Shown here: positions 52,815 through 59,432 of the stretch, piece by piece
How the letters are laid out: every line of letters begins with the position of its first letter
How positions within the stretch are numbered: position 1 is the first letter of the stretch
DNA from: a virus
Strand: one strand, 5' to 3'
Length of the DNA stretch: 59,432 nt
IMG/VR virus record: IMGVR_UViG_3300020205_002237
Coordinates: 1-59,432 of that record
Position numbers and translations under genes: made by a program
The notes under the pieces: generated by a model
What the model saw: only the letters and a program-made list of their open reading frames with translations
The model's database searches: none
Told to the model about the DNA's origin: nothing

Positions 52815-54226
52815 AACGATACTGCCCTTAGTTTATTAGCTACTGCCTGTGCTGCAATATCTCTTATTGACTGAGATATTAGTAGCTTAGGATCTCTGCT
52901 TCTTGGATAGGCTTGACGTCCGCCTTCACTAAAAGTTGCGTAAGGGTTTTTCATATATGAGTAAAATACTGTGATCATACCTTCTCTACTCATAGTTGCG
53001 TGCTCAGCTTTAACAGTACTGGCAAATCTACCAGATCTATAATTTAAAACATTTTTAGCAGATCCATTACCCATATTAGCACTAATCACATCCTGTAACT
53101 GGCTATTAATTAAATTAGTCAAACTAAGTAAATTAGTTGAAGCAAGTGCTATACCTTTTACTTGATGTATATTATTTTTTTGCTTTTTAATCTGCTGTTT
53201 ATTTGCTTTAGCTTCTGTTAAAGTTTTCTTTAACTTTTTTCTATACTCAGATTTTGCCTTTTCATCTACATAAGCTATAATAATTTCATTAGGTAGCTTA
53301 ATTTTAGGACTTTTAATCTGTTTAGGGTTTTTACGTTTTACTCCAAGAGGCTCAAGTATTTCATCAACTATCAAGTCCATCATTGCAGGAGAGCTTTTAA
53401 AATCTAAAATTTCGCTAGTAGAAAAATTAGCATCTTTGCTTAATATATCTAGTATTCCTGCTAAAGCTTTAGCTTGCGTGGACTGAGGATTTACTAATGC
53501 ACGAATACCTGTGCTTCCGCCTTTTTGTCCAGACAATCTTTGAACTAACTTAGCACTAGCGGCATTGTCTGATTCTGACTGTAGTTCAATAAGAAAATTA
53601 GTAGCACTTTTATTATACTTTAAAAATACTGGACTAGTAAGTGTTTTTAGCTCAGCTGATTCAATATCTAGTTTTTGTAGATGAAGTATTAGATTGTCTA
53701 GGAATCCTACGGCGTAATCTGCCTCATCTTCTGACATAATAGGCATATCGCCTTTAGTCATATACTTGTATAGTTCGTCTCTTGCACCTAATACTGCTCC
53801 AGTCATCATACCGTATATGTGACCTTTAACCATGCCCATTTCTTTAAACTTAGCACTTGTACCGCTTCCAAGATACTTATCAAGAGTTCTTTCAACTCCG
53901 TCTTTAAATGGCGTTTCAGGAAATAGTATAAAAGTTTTACCGTCTACAACGTCTACAATAGGTTTTGAAATATCACTATTTCCAGTAAATTGTTTTTGTA
54001 AATTTTGAAATGCTTGGCTAACGCCTAGTTCTGCTGCTTTAGATTCGGATACTACAACTCCAACATTTCGGCTAAGGCCTTGCGCTTCAAGATCTGCACG
54101 ATTTTTGTTAAACCAAGTTTTATTTGTATTCACATAACGAGTATAGTCAGCATAGTCAGCTGCATCCTCAAAATTTCCACTCTTTTTCTTATCTCTAAAA
54201 AATTTAATGAAATTTTCTGCACTCAT
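52811..54226 (-). CDS. Neck protein (HK97 gp10-like end with long N-terminal region)
   Basis: 471 aa. The last 80 residues (VLNYRSGRFASTVKAEHATM, then FYSYMKNPYATFSEGGRQAY, PRSRDPKLLISQSIRD) resemble gp10-like head-tail joining proteins, with the YATFSEGG-type segment. The first 380 residues are much longer than usual, helical and Lys-rich, and not recognised (EVxSESKAAELGVSQAFQNL; DILSKDANFSTSEILDFKSS). A fusion of a neck protein with an extra domain is likely. It overlaps both neighbours by 4 nt. Confidence 0.6.
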   Translation of the reverse strand: MSAENFIKFFRDKKKSGNFEDAADYADYTRYVNTNKTWFNKNRADLEAQGLSRNVGVVVSESKAAELGVSQAFQNLQKQFTGNSDISKPIVDVVDGKTFILFPETPFKDGVERTLDKYLGSGTSAKFKEMGMVKGHIYGMMTGAVLGARDELYKYMTKGDMPIMSEDEADYAVGFLDNLILHLQKLDIESAELKTLTSPVFLKYNKSATNFLIELQSESDNAASAKLVQRLSGQKGGSTGIRALVNPQSTQAKALAGILDILSKDANFSTSEILDFKSSPAMMDLIVDEILEPLGVKRKNPKQIKSPKIKLPNEIIIAYVDEKAKSEYRKKLKKTLTEAKANKQQIKKQKNNIHQVKGIALASTNLLSLTNLINSQLQDVISANMGNGSAKNVLNYRSGRFASTVKAEHATMSREGMITVFYSYMKNPYATFSEGGRQAYPRSRDPKLLISQSIRDIAAQAVANKLRAVSL

Positions 54227-54789
54227 GTAAAGTCCGCTACATACTGGTCTAATATACGTTTAATTGGGGCAGGTAAGTTTGTAGACGAAACATAGTTAAT
54301 TTGCGTAGTATTAGGATTTAAATCTCTGCTACTATGAACTGTACCATTGTTTCGTGAATAATATTCTACTAAGTCTAATACGGCTAGTTTTAAATCACCT
54401 GGAATAGGATCGTAGCCACCAAAGTAGCTTACGCGATATCCGTTAATTAATTCTGGAAATCCGCTAGGTTCTAGACTAAATATAGAGTCACCTTTTATAA
54501 CCCAATCTGTAAACTTTACTAAATTTGTATAAGTTTTACCATAGTCTTCGCTATACTGTACTGATGCTACTGTTACAAGAGGACTTTCTTTTAGTAAAAG
54601 TTCTTTAAAGCCACCATCAAAATATTCAATCTTTATATCGCTGTAGAAGTCTACAAAAGTGCGACGGCAGTATGATTTTACCAAGTCACTGACTTTAGGT
54701 ATTAAGAAATCAATTTCTGAGTCTGAATTTGTGCTGGTAATCCCCATGTAAGTTTTGTATTCAGATTTTGTTACTAAATCTATTGCCAT
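54223..54789 (-). CDS. Head-tail connector protein (gp6-like)
   Basis: 188 aa from the ATG at 54789, chosen because GAGG lies just before it; the longer form from 54861 would read through the hairpins behind the capsid gene. MAIDLVTKSEYKTYMGITST, then IDFLIPKVSDLVKSYCRRTF is the usual start of siphovirus head-tail connectors (gp6-like adaptors), followed by FYSDIKIEYFDGGFKELLLK and a helical end. It should form a ring under the portal. It overlaps the neck gene by 4 nt. Confidence 0.78.
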   Translation of the reverse strand: MAIDLVTKSEYKTYMGITSTNSDSEIDFLIPKVSDLVKSYCRRTFVDFYSDIKIEYFDGGFKELLLKESPLVTVASVQYSEDYGKTYTNLVKFTDWVIKGDSIFSLEPSGFPELINGYRVSYFGGYDPIPGDLKLAVLDLVEYYSRNNGTVHSSRDLNPNTTQINYVSSTNLPAPIKRILDQYVADFT

Positions 54790-54799
54790 AAATACCTCA

Positions 54800-54838
54800 C
54801 TTGTTTTATAAAGGCACATAATGCCTTTATAAAACAAG
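54800..54838 (-). promoter_or_regulatory. Long hairpin before the connector gene, alternative to the terminator
   Basis: A perfect 17-bp inverted repeat (arms 54800-54816 and 54822-54838, 5-nt loop) lies directly upstream of the connector's GAGG site. Its 5' arm in the mRNA starts with CTTGTT, the same bases that make the 3' arm of the terminator hairpin at 54833-54856. Only one of the two stems can form fully at a time, as in a terminator/antiterminator pair. It could instead be an RNase III site or a stability element. Confidence 0.7.
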
Positions 54839-54856
54839 ACCCCGAAGGGTCTTGTT
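54833..54856 (-). terminator. Terminator with UUCG tetraloop behind the capsid gene
   Basis: A perfect 10-bp stem (AACAAGACCC / GGGTCTTGTT) closed by a TTCG tetraloop, followed by TTAT on the minus strand, 18 nt after the capsid stop codon. The extra-stable cUUCGg loop and TTTT at the stem base fit intrinsic termination, though the T-run is short. It should lower expression of neck and tail genes relative to capsid. It overlaps the hairpin at 54800-54838. Confidence 0.8.
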
Positions 54857-54874
54857 AACAATTACATTAGCAAA

Positions 54875-56815
54875 TCAGGTTGCTGTGTAAGTGTGCTTTG
54901 TAACAGAGTTACCTAAGTTAGTGGTAACACGTGTCATACCGGTACGGAGGCTAGCCACCATAACGCGACGCTGTGTTTCAACTAATTCTTGTGTATCAAT
55001 GCGGAGACCGCGTTGGTTACCAACAATAAAGTTACCTGGGTTTACGCAGATAGCACCAACAACAGTTGAAGCTGGAGCAGCGAATTCTGCAGAAACTAAC
55101 ACTGGGCTTCCACCGATTTGACCGATTTGACCAGTCAACAATGTAGCTTGTGTACCAACTTGATTCATTGTTTGGAAAGTTGTATCATCCAACAAGTTGT
55201 AATATGTATCGGTATTAACGATATAAATAACTTCAGCAGGATCAAGACCCCAAGCACCTAAACCTTGACGCAATGTACGCAGTTTAGCAACGTTCATACC
55301 AGCAGCAGTAGTGTTACCAGTAGCAGTTACGTTATTAGCCCAAGTAGCTAAACCAGTAACTGGGTCAGAACCTGCACCTGCACCACGCAAGAAAGCGCGA
55401 TCAACAGTACGAGCAACACGACGAACCATACCATCACGAATCATTGGCATCAAAGCCAACAAAGCATCTTCTTCTTCTTCATATGCAGTATACTCGTTAG
55501 TAGCAACTTTATATGCGTTCAAAGTGATTTCTTTAAGGGTATGTGTTCCAGCATCGCCGTTAGTACCAGTACGAGCAGCACCAGCACTAGCTGCAGCGCC
55601 GAAGTCACTATTGGAGATCCAAGTTGCCAAGCCGGCTTCTGGATTAACTGGAATAGTCATAACGTTGGTTTGCATAGCAATGTTGCGGAAAATAGGAGCA
55701 ACAACTAAGCGACGACGAACTTCATTTTCCATGTTCAATGAAACTTCAAGTTCCCATGTGGCTGAAGGTACGTGAGCACCATATTTCTGCACCATGTCGC
55801 GACCAAATTTTGTGCCTTCCAATGACTTACCAGCCATTTTAGCCAACATAACAGCCTTTTCTTTGTCAGCATAAGACATACCGTCTTTGGCTTCTTGGAA
55901 AGACATTTTTGATTTTGTGATTGCTTCGATTTCAGCAGCTTTTTCTTTCAAAGAAGCTTCTAAACCAGCGATAACTGATTTGCTTGAATCTTCAGCAGCA
56001 GCTAAACGCTTCTCAACTTCGGCCATCAAGCGCTCAGCACCTGTGTCACCTGTAGAGATAGAAGCAACAGCGGCTTTAACGCGTGCATCTAATTCAGCTT
56101 CTGTTTTGTCAGCAGCGGCTTTTTCGGCCAATGCTTTTGCCTGTGTATCGGCGATGGCTTTAGCAGTGAGCTCAGCCGCTTTGTTAGCTGCATCAGCCAA
56201 CATTTGTTCTAATTGTTTAGGATCCATTTCCCATTCCTTTTTAATTTCGCTGCTTGCTTCCGTTGAGGATTCTAGCCCTTTAGCTGAATCGCTGTCGGGT
56301 GCAAACTGCATTTTGAAAGATTTAAATTCTTCGGCTGTATCAAACGCCTTAGAAAGACTAAATAGTGTATTTTGATTAGCTGGTACTGACACTACTGAAA
56401 TTTCGTGCAGTTCTAGCTCTTTTACCACAAACAACTCTTTGGCTGCATCATATTCCGCATCTACGATTCGGAAGCCGATACTAAATGCCGTTAAGATGCC
56501 ATCTTTTACAAGATCAAACACTTCGCCAGCGGCTGAAGATATACGGGCTTTAACCCATAATCCTTTGCTGTCAACTCTGTGATCTACCATCCTACCAACT
56601 GGCTCGCTATGGTCATGATATGCCAAAATTACTGGATTCTTCAAATAATTTTGTATACCCTTTTTCCATACACTTGCTGGGACAATGTCGCCTTGTCTAT
56701 CAATGTCATCGGTACTTGCGTACCCTTCAATTGTTATACTAGTTGTCTTTTCGTCGGTGGTATCGCTCTTGATAAATGAACTGTTTAAAAACAGTACTTT
56801 ACTTTTATCTACCAT
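54875..56815 (-). CDS. Fused prohead protease, scaffold and major capsid protein (HK97 type)
   Basis: 646 aa. Residues 1-155 are an HK97-type prohead protease: GYASTDDIDRQGD, AYHDHSEPVG (His67/His69), TAFSIGF (Ser112) and LELHEISVVSVPANQNT. Residues about 197-310 are a charged coiled coil, like the HK97 delta/scaffold domain. Residues about 315-646 are an HK97-fold capsid protein (WELEVSLNMENEVRRRLVVA; then EAGLATWISNSDFGAAASAG and GGSPVLVSAEFAAP). In HK97 protease and capsid are separate genes; here they are one. An internal start at residue 197 may give scaffold-capsid alone. Confidence 0.92.
   Translation of the reverse strand: MVDKSKVLFLNSSFIKSDTTDEKTTSITIEGYASTDDIDRQGDIVPASVWKKGIQNYLKNPVILAYHDHSEPVGRMVDHRVDSKGLWVKARISSAAGEVFDLVKDGILTAFSIGFRIVDAEYDAAKELFVVKELELHEISVVSVPANQNTLFSLSKAFDTAEEFKSFKMQFAPDSDSAKGLESSTEASSEIKKEWEMDPKQLEQMLADAANKAAELTAKAIADTQAKALAEKAAADKTEAELDARVKAAVASISTGDTGAERLMAEVEKRLAAAEDSSKSVIAGLEASLKEKAAEIEAITKSKMSFQEAKDGMSYADKEKAVMLAKMAGKSLEGTKFGRDMVQKYGAHVPSATWELEVSLNMENEVRRRLVVAPIFRNIAMQTNVMTIPVNPEAGLATWISNSDFGAAASAGAARTGTNGDAGTHTLKEITLNAYKVATNEYTAYEEEEDALLALMPMIRDGMVRRVARTVDRAFLRGAGAGSDPVTGLATWANNVTATGNTTAAGMNVAKLRTLRQGLGAWGLDPAEVIYIVNTDTYYNLLDDTTFQTMNQVGTQATLLTGQIGQIGGSPVLVSAEFAAPASTVVGAICVNPGNFIVGNQRGLRIDTQELVETQRRVMVASLRTGMTRVTTNLGNSVTKHTYTAT
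56225..56241 (-). promoter_or_regulatory. Internal ribosome binding site and start in the capsid fusion
   Basis: Inside the fusion, AAGGA (56239-56235) lies 7 nt before an in-frame ATG (56227-56225; residue 197, MDPKQLEQML). The start falls exactly at the junction of the protease and the scaffold coiled coil. Use of it would make a 450-aa scaffold-capsid protein in excess over the protease fusion, the ratio a capsid needs. Confidence 0.65.
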
Positions 56816-56824
56816 ATTACCCCT

Positions 56825-58000
56825 TTATTGCTGATTATCTGTGGGCCTACCACCTTTCGACGGATCAGCAGCCGAACCCGCAATATTGGCGGGTATTCTT
56901 ATTTCGTCATGGCCATCGATAGACTCATAACGTAATTCTTTTCTTGCTTCATTAGCTGTAATGATGCCTGCATTGACTAATGTCGAATGGTAAGCAGCAA
57001 TGTCTTTTAATTCTGGTTGCATTGCCGACACTGAACTAGTAACTGCTTCAATATCGTACCCATAGTATCGTTCTAGGCTTGATGTAAACTTACGAACAAC
57101 TGGCATAACTGTTTCTAAATAAAATAATCGTAGATTAGGCGAAATATTTGCATTATTTCCACCAGCTAATAAAATAGGTGGGATGCCGATACATTGCATA
57201 ATTAGTTCGTTGTGTGTTTTAATTGATTGATCAAAGTCCATGTCTTTGAAGTTTTGATTTGATACTTGTGCAGGTTTAAGTCCCGAGTCTAAAATAACTG
57301 GGCGCTTACCACCTTGTTTAGTTGAATATTTTTGTAACCAGTATTGAATTGTTTTTTCTTTTGCAATCTGTGAAAGTGTATTTTCCGAAGTTAATACTAA
57401 TCCAAATACAGCTCCATTATCAAAGAAATTCTCTTGAAAATCTTTCATAGCGTATAGTGTAGTAATACTTCGTTGGGCTGCTTCTAAACGCGAAGCGCCT
57501 CGATATATTGATTGTGAGTTTAGGTCACGGAAGTGAAATACTTCCGGTTCTTTAAAATCAACCATTCCGTTGTAACGATAACCACGGATAAATGTTTTTG
57601 TGTCCGTTAAAATCTCTACATTTTGTGCTGGTAAGTGATACATAAATACACCATCAAAGTGTATGAATACATTTCCTTCCAAGATTAGATCTGTAAAGAT
57701 TGATTGACGAAATTCTTGGGTGCTTTGATAAGGATTAGGACGAAAGTTCAAAAGTGTGTTAAGAGACTTTTGACGAATTCCGGCTACAACGCCTTCATTG
57801 ATCTTATCTTTTACGTCGTAATCAAGTGAGCTAGCTGCATTAACAAGCATACTAACTGAACGATTAACTGACTCTAGCTTCTGAAAGGCTTGGCGATATG
57901 TTATCTTGCTTTCAGTTGAAATCTGTGTACCTGCTTCTTGAGCGATACGTGTTTGTGCTGGATTAAGTTTTTCAATAACCCAATCTGTAAATCTTGACAT
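56825..58000 (-). CDS. Portal protein, HK97 family
   Basis: 391 aa. It fits the HK97/phage_portal family: YRQAFQKLESVNRSVSMLVN near the start, LLNFRPNPYQSTQEFRQSIF, LILEGNVFIHFDG, YRGASRLEAAQRSI, NGAVFGLVLTS, and CIGIPPILLAGGNNANISPN, the conserved GIPPxLLG segment. It forms the dodecameric ring through which DNA enters and leaves the capsid. It follows the HNH gene by 9 nt with AAGGG before the ATG and precedes the protease-capsid fusion. Confidence 0.95.
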   Translation of the reverse strand: MSRFTDWVIEKLNPAQTRIAQEAGTQISTESKITYRQAFQKLESVNRSVSMLVNAASSLDYDVKDKINEGVVAGIRQKSLNTLLNFRPNPYQSTQEFRQSIFTDLILEGNVFIHFDGVFMYHLPAQNVEILTDTKTFIRGYRYNGMVDFKEPEVFHFRDLNSQSIYRGASRLEAAQRSITTLYAMKDFQENFFDNGAVFGLVLTSENTLSQIAKEKTIQYWLQKYSTKQGGKRPVILDSGLKPAQVSNQNFKDMDFDQSIKTHNELIMQCIGIPPILLAGGNNANISPNLRLFYLETVMPVVRKFTSSLERYYGYDIEAVTSSVSAMQPELKDIAAYHSTLVNAGIITANEARKELRYESIDGHDEIRIPANIAGSAADPSKGGRPTDNQQ

Positions 58001-58009
58001 AGTTTTCCC

Positions 58010-58441
58010 TTAGGTAAACTCTGAGAAAAAACTACCAAAGCTTTTTTTGGGAACAACTACTTCACCACCCGAATATTTTGCATGCTGCATCTCAATCCAA
58101 TGAGCCTGTTTCGGTTCTGAACCAGGTCGAGGAGCTTTACCATAAACGCTATGAAGCGCTACATGATGGCGATTACAAAGGGTGTAAACTTGGTCATATA
58201 ACTCAACACGATGCTCATCAATAAACTCATCTCTTACAGCTACAATGCCTTCATCTGTTGAAATGTCGTAACCTTTAGCTTCAGCCCATTTATCTAGGAG
58301 TATAGTAACTGAATGTAGGTGGTGCAGTTCTAGATCTGTGGTATCGCCACAAATACAACACTGCGTTTTCTTTTCGTAGGCTGCTTTAGCCCTGTCACGA
58401 ACCCACTTTACAGGGATTCGCTTATTTGTGTTTTTTGCCAT
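58010..58441 (-). CDS. HNH endonuclease next to the terminase
   Basis: 143 aa from the ATG at 58441. Zinc and active-site motifs are visible: CCICG (first CxxC), LELHHLHS with the paired His, and YTLCNRHHVALHSVYGKAPR, which carries the Cys and the last HNH histidines. HNH proteins beside TerL often assist cos or headful cleavage in HK97-like phages. A GTG six codons upstream (58459) is possible but lies only 4-8 nt from the predicted transcript start; the ATG has GGAG about 12 nt upstream. It is the first gene after promoter P1. Confidence 0.85.
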   Translation of the reverse strand: MAKNTNKRIPVKWVRDRAKAAYEKKTQCCICGDTTDLELHHLHSVTILLDKWAEAKGYDISTDEGIVAVRDEFIDEHRVELYDQVYTLCNRHHVALHSVYGKAPRPGSEPKQAHWIEMQHAKYSGGEVVVPKKSFGSFFSEFT

Positions 58442-58470
58442 TATTTCAAAGTACTCCACAATTACCTAGT

Positions 58471-58499
58471 ATTATAGCAGAACAGCAACAAAAAGTCAA
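58471..58499 (-). promoter_or_regulatory. Sigma70-type promoter (P1) for the head operon
   Basis: TTGACT (58499-58494), 17-nt spacer, TATAAT (58476-58471), with TGC before the -10 (extended -10). Eleven of twelve bases match the consensus. It lies between the terminase stop codon (58520) and the HNH gene and would drive HNH, portal, capsid and following genes. No convincing terminator separates it from the terminase gene. Confidence 0.88.
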
Positions 58500-58519
58500 T
58501 GCACAAATTTTTTGTGGCA

Positions 58520-59432
58520 TCAAACAGTATAGGTGTACAGCGCATAACGAACTGCGTCAGCCATGTGACTATAATCATCATGCATAGGGCGCTCACGTTG
58601 GAGCCCCTCACGTTGATCCCAGCGATACTGGTCAAACATAGCGCGTACGTTTGTACAATGTGGAGCTACCTTTAATCGACCTTGTTGTAGGAGTGTTTGT
58701 ACATAAGCAATACCAGGTAACACATCTTTTTTGGCTTTGGTTGTTGATATGTTGTATAAATAAGCAAGGTCACTAGCAAACTGTGCAGCAGCCGAGTCAA
58801 TAAACGTGACTTCAACGCCATGCTTTTCATTCATTGCCGTAAACGCTTCTGCATGTTCGGCAGTAGTCTTTTCTGACATTAGGTATTCATCGACAATATA
58901 AAAGCAATCACGGTTCCAATCGTACACGATAGCGCAATAAGCAGTAGCGTCTCGGTAACCAGGGTCGCATCCAGCAAATGCTTCGCCTTTAATATCTTCT
59001 GGAATTTCAATAACATCTGTATCCTGTAATGTGTAAATCTGACCCTCAAATACGGAAAATGAGGCTAAGTATTCTTGTTCGAACTCGGACTTTGACATAG
59101 ATCGACGTGCTTCGGCAACATCTGACTCAGCCATGCGAGTATTTTCAGTGTAATCAGCTTGCAAGCTAATCCACTCGGGGAAACCAGGATCAAAGCCACG
59201 ATTCCAAAATTGTGAAAACCAGTTGTTACGACCACGAGGTGTGGAAATAAAAATGGCTTTGGCTTGAGGCTTATCAAGAGTTGGACGCAGTGCCACATTA
59301 AAGGCGGCTTCACCGCCTTCGCCTAGGGCAGCTTCGTCAAATATGATTAGGTCATATGATCGACCAACAGTACTATCAACGGTACTAAGAGAACCCATAC
59401 GAATGGTAGAACCGTTGCTGAGTTCGATAATT
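58520..59432 (-). CDS. terL: Terminase large subunit, partial (N-terminus outside the window)
   Basis: About 303 residues are visible and the frame stays open to the right edge; the first visible residues are IIELSNGSTIRMGSLSTVDS, so the ATG at 59398 is internal. Walker B is in SYDLIIFDEAALG, and the coupling motif in IFISTPRG. The C-terminal nuclease domain shows the three acidic clusters: FAGCDPGYRDA, VTFIDSAAAQ and DDYSHMADAVRYAL. The Walker A motif lies outside. The enzyme packages DNA through the portal and cuts it. The gene precedes HNH and portal as in HK97-like phages. Confidence 0.95.
   Translation of the reverse strand, partial: IIELSNGSTIRMGSLSTVDSTVGRSYDLIIFDEAALGEGGEAAFNVALRPTLDKPQAKAIFISTPRGRNNWFSQFWNRGFDPGFPEWISLQADYTENTRMAESDVAEARRSMSKSEFEQEYLASFSVFEGQIYTLQDTDVIEIPEDIKGEAFAGCDPGYRDATAYCAIVYDWNRDCFYIVDEYLMSEKTTAEHAEAFTAMNEKHGVEVTFIDSAAAQFASDLAYLYNISTTKAKKDVLPGIAYVQTLLQQGRLKVAPHCTNVRAMFDQYRWDQREGLQRERPMHDDYSHMADAVRYALYTYTV

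Noticed and set aside
54790-54861. Longer start for the connector gene
   Set aside because: It would read through the hairpins behind the capsid gene; the ATG at 54789 has GAGG and begins with the typical connector sequence.
58503-58519. CACAAA/TTTGTG inverted repeat after the terminase gene as terminator
   Set aside because: Only about 6 A/T-rich pairs and no T-run follows; too weak to call.
1-59432. tRNA genes, integrase, attachment sites, insertion sequences
   Set aside because: Intergenic gaps are mostly below 50 bp and the larger ones are explained by promoters and terminators; no such element was found.

Overview
The window is part of a long-tailed (siphovirus-type) double-stranded DNA phage genome. 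It holds the virion structural half and the lysis genes. Essentially every gene is on the minus strand, so transcription runs from about 59.4 kb down to 1. A spanin pair with a lipobox and a GH19 endolysin point to a Gram-negative host. The DNA is AT-rich. Several proteins resemble families I recall from aquatic (freshwater or marine) phages, so an aquatic bacterial host is likely but is inference. No integrase, repressor, DNA polymerase, reverse transcriptase, tRNA or CRISPR array is visible, so lifestyle cannot be judged.

Layout in transcription order. (1) 59.4-54.2 kb, head: large terminase (cut by the window edge), HNH endonuclease, HK97-type portal, a protease-scaffold-capsid fusion, connector. 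(2) 54.2-49.8 kb, neck and tail tube: neck protein, tail terminator-like protein, major tail protein with an inserted repeat domain, and the two tail chaperone frames joined by a -1 frameshift (slippery GGGAAAC plus a hairpin). (3) 49.7-32.9 kb, tail shaft and tip: 1557-aa tape measure, two minor tail proteins, a fused NlpC/gpI-like/gpJ-like tip protein, and long Ig/Calx-beta-rich fibre proteins. (4) 32.7-4.2 kb, adhesin array: about 22 genes, nearly half the window, encoding collagen-like stalks, LamG-repeat proteins, a beta-propeller, five glycine-rich tip proteins and small partner proteins, built from a few recurring modules. (5) 4.2-0.1 kb: TPR glycosyltransferase, i-spanin, o-spanin, endolysin and a run of small membrane or secreted proteins, two of them under 50 aa. 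A further gene starts at 39 and leaves the window.

Four near-perfect sigma70 promoters (TTGAC[A/T], 17 nt, TA[T/C]AAT, each with an extended -10 TGn) sit at the module boundaries: 58.5, 49.7, 32.9 and 0.1 kb. Those at 49.7 and 32.9 kb lie directly behind strong intrinsic terminators. Further terminators follow the capsid and major tail protein genes, which fits dosage control of the two most abundant virion proteins. Behind the capsid gene the terminator overlaps a second 17-bp hairpin, so the two RNA folds exclude each other.

The most interesting feature is the adhesin array. A three-gene unit (collagen-like stalk, about 120-aa partner, large adhesive protein) occurs three times with different adhesive folds: glycine-rich, beta-propeller and LamG. 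Around these units, interchangeable N-terminal anchors are joined to different C-terminal domains. This looks like a modular system for building and swapping tail adhesins.
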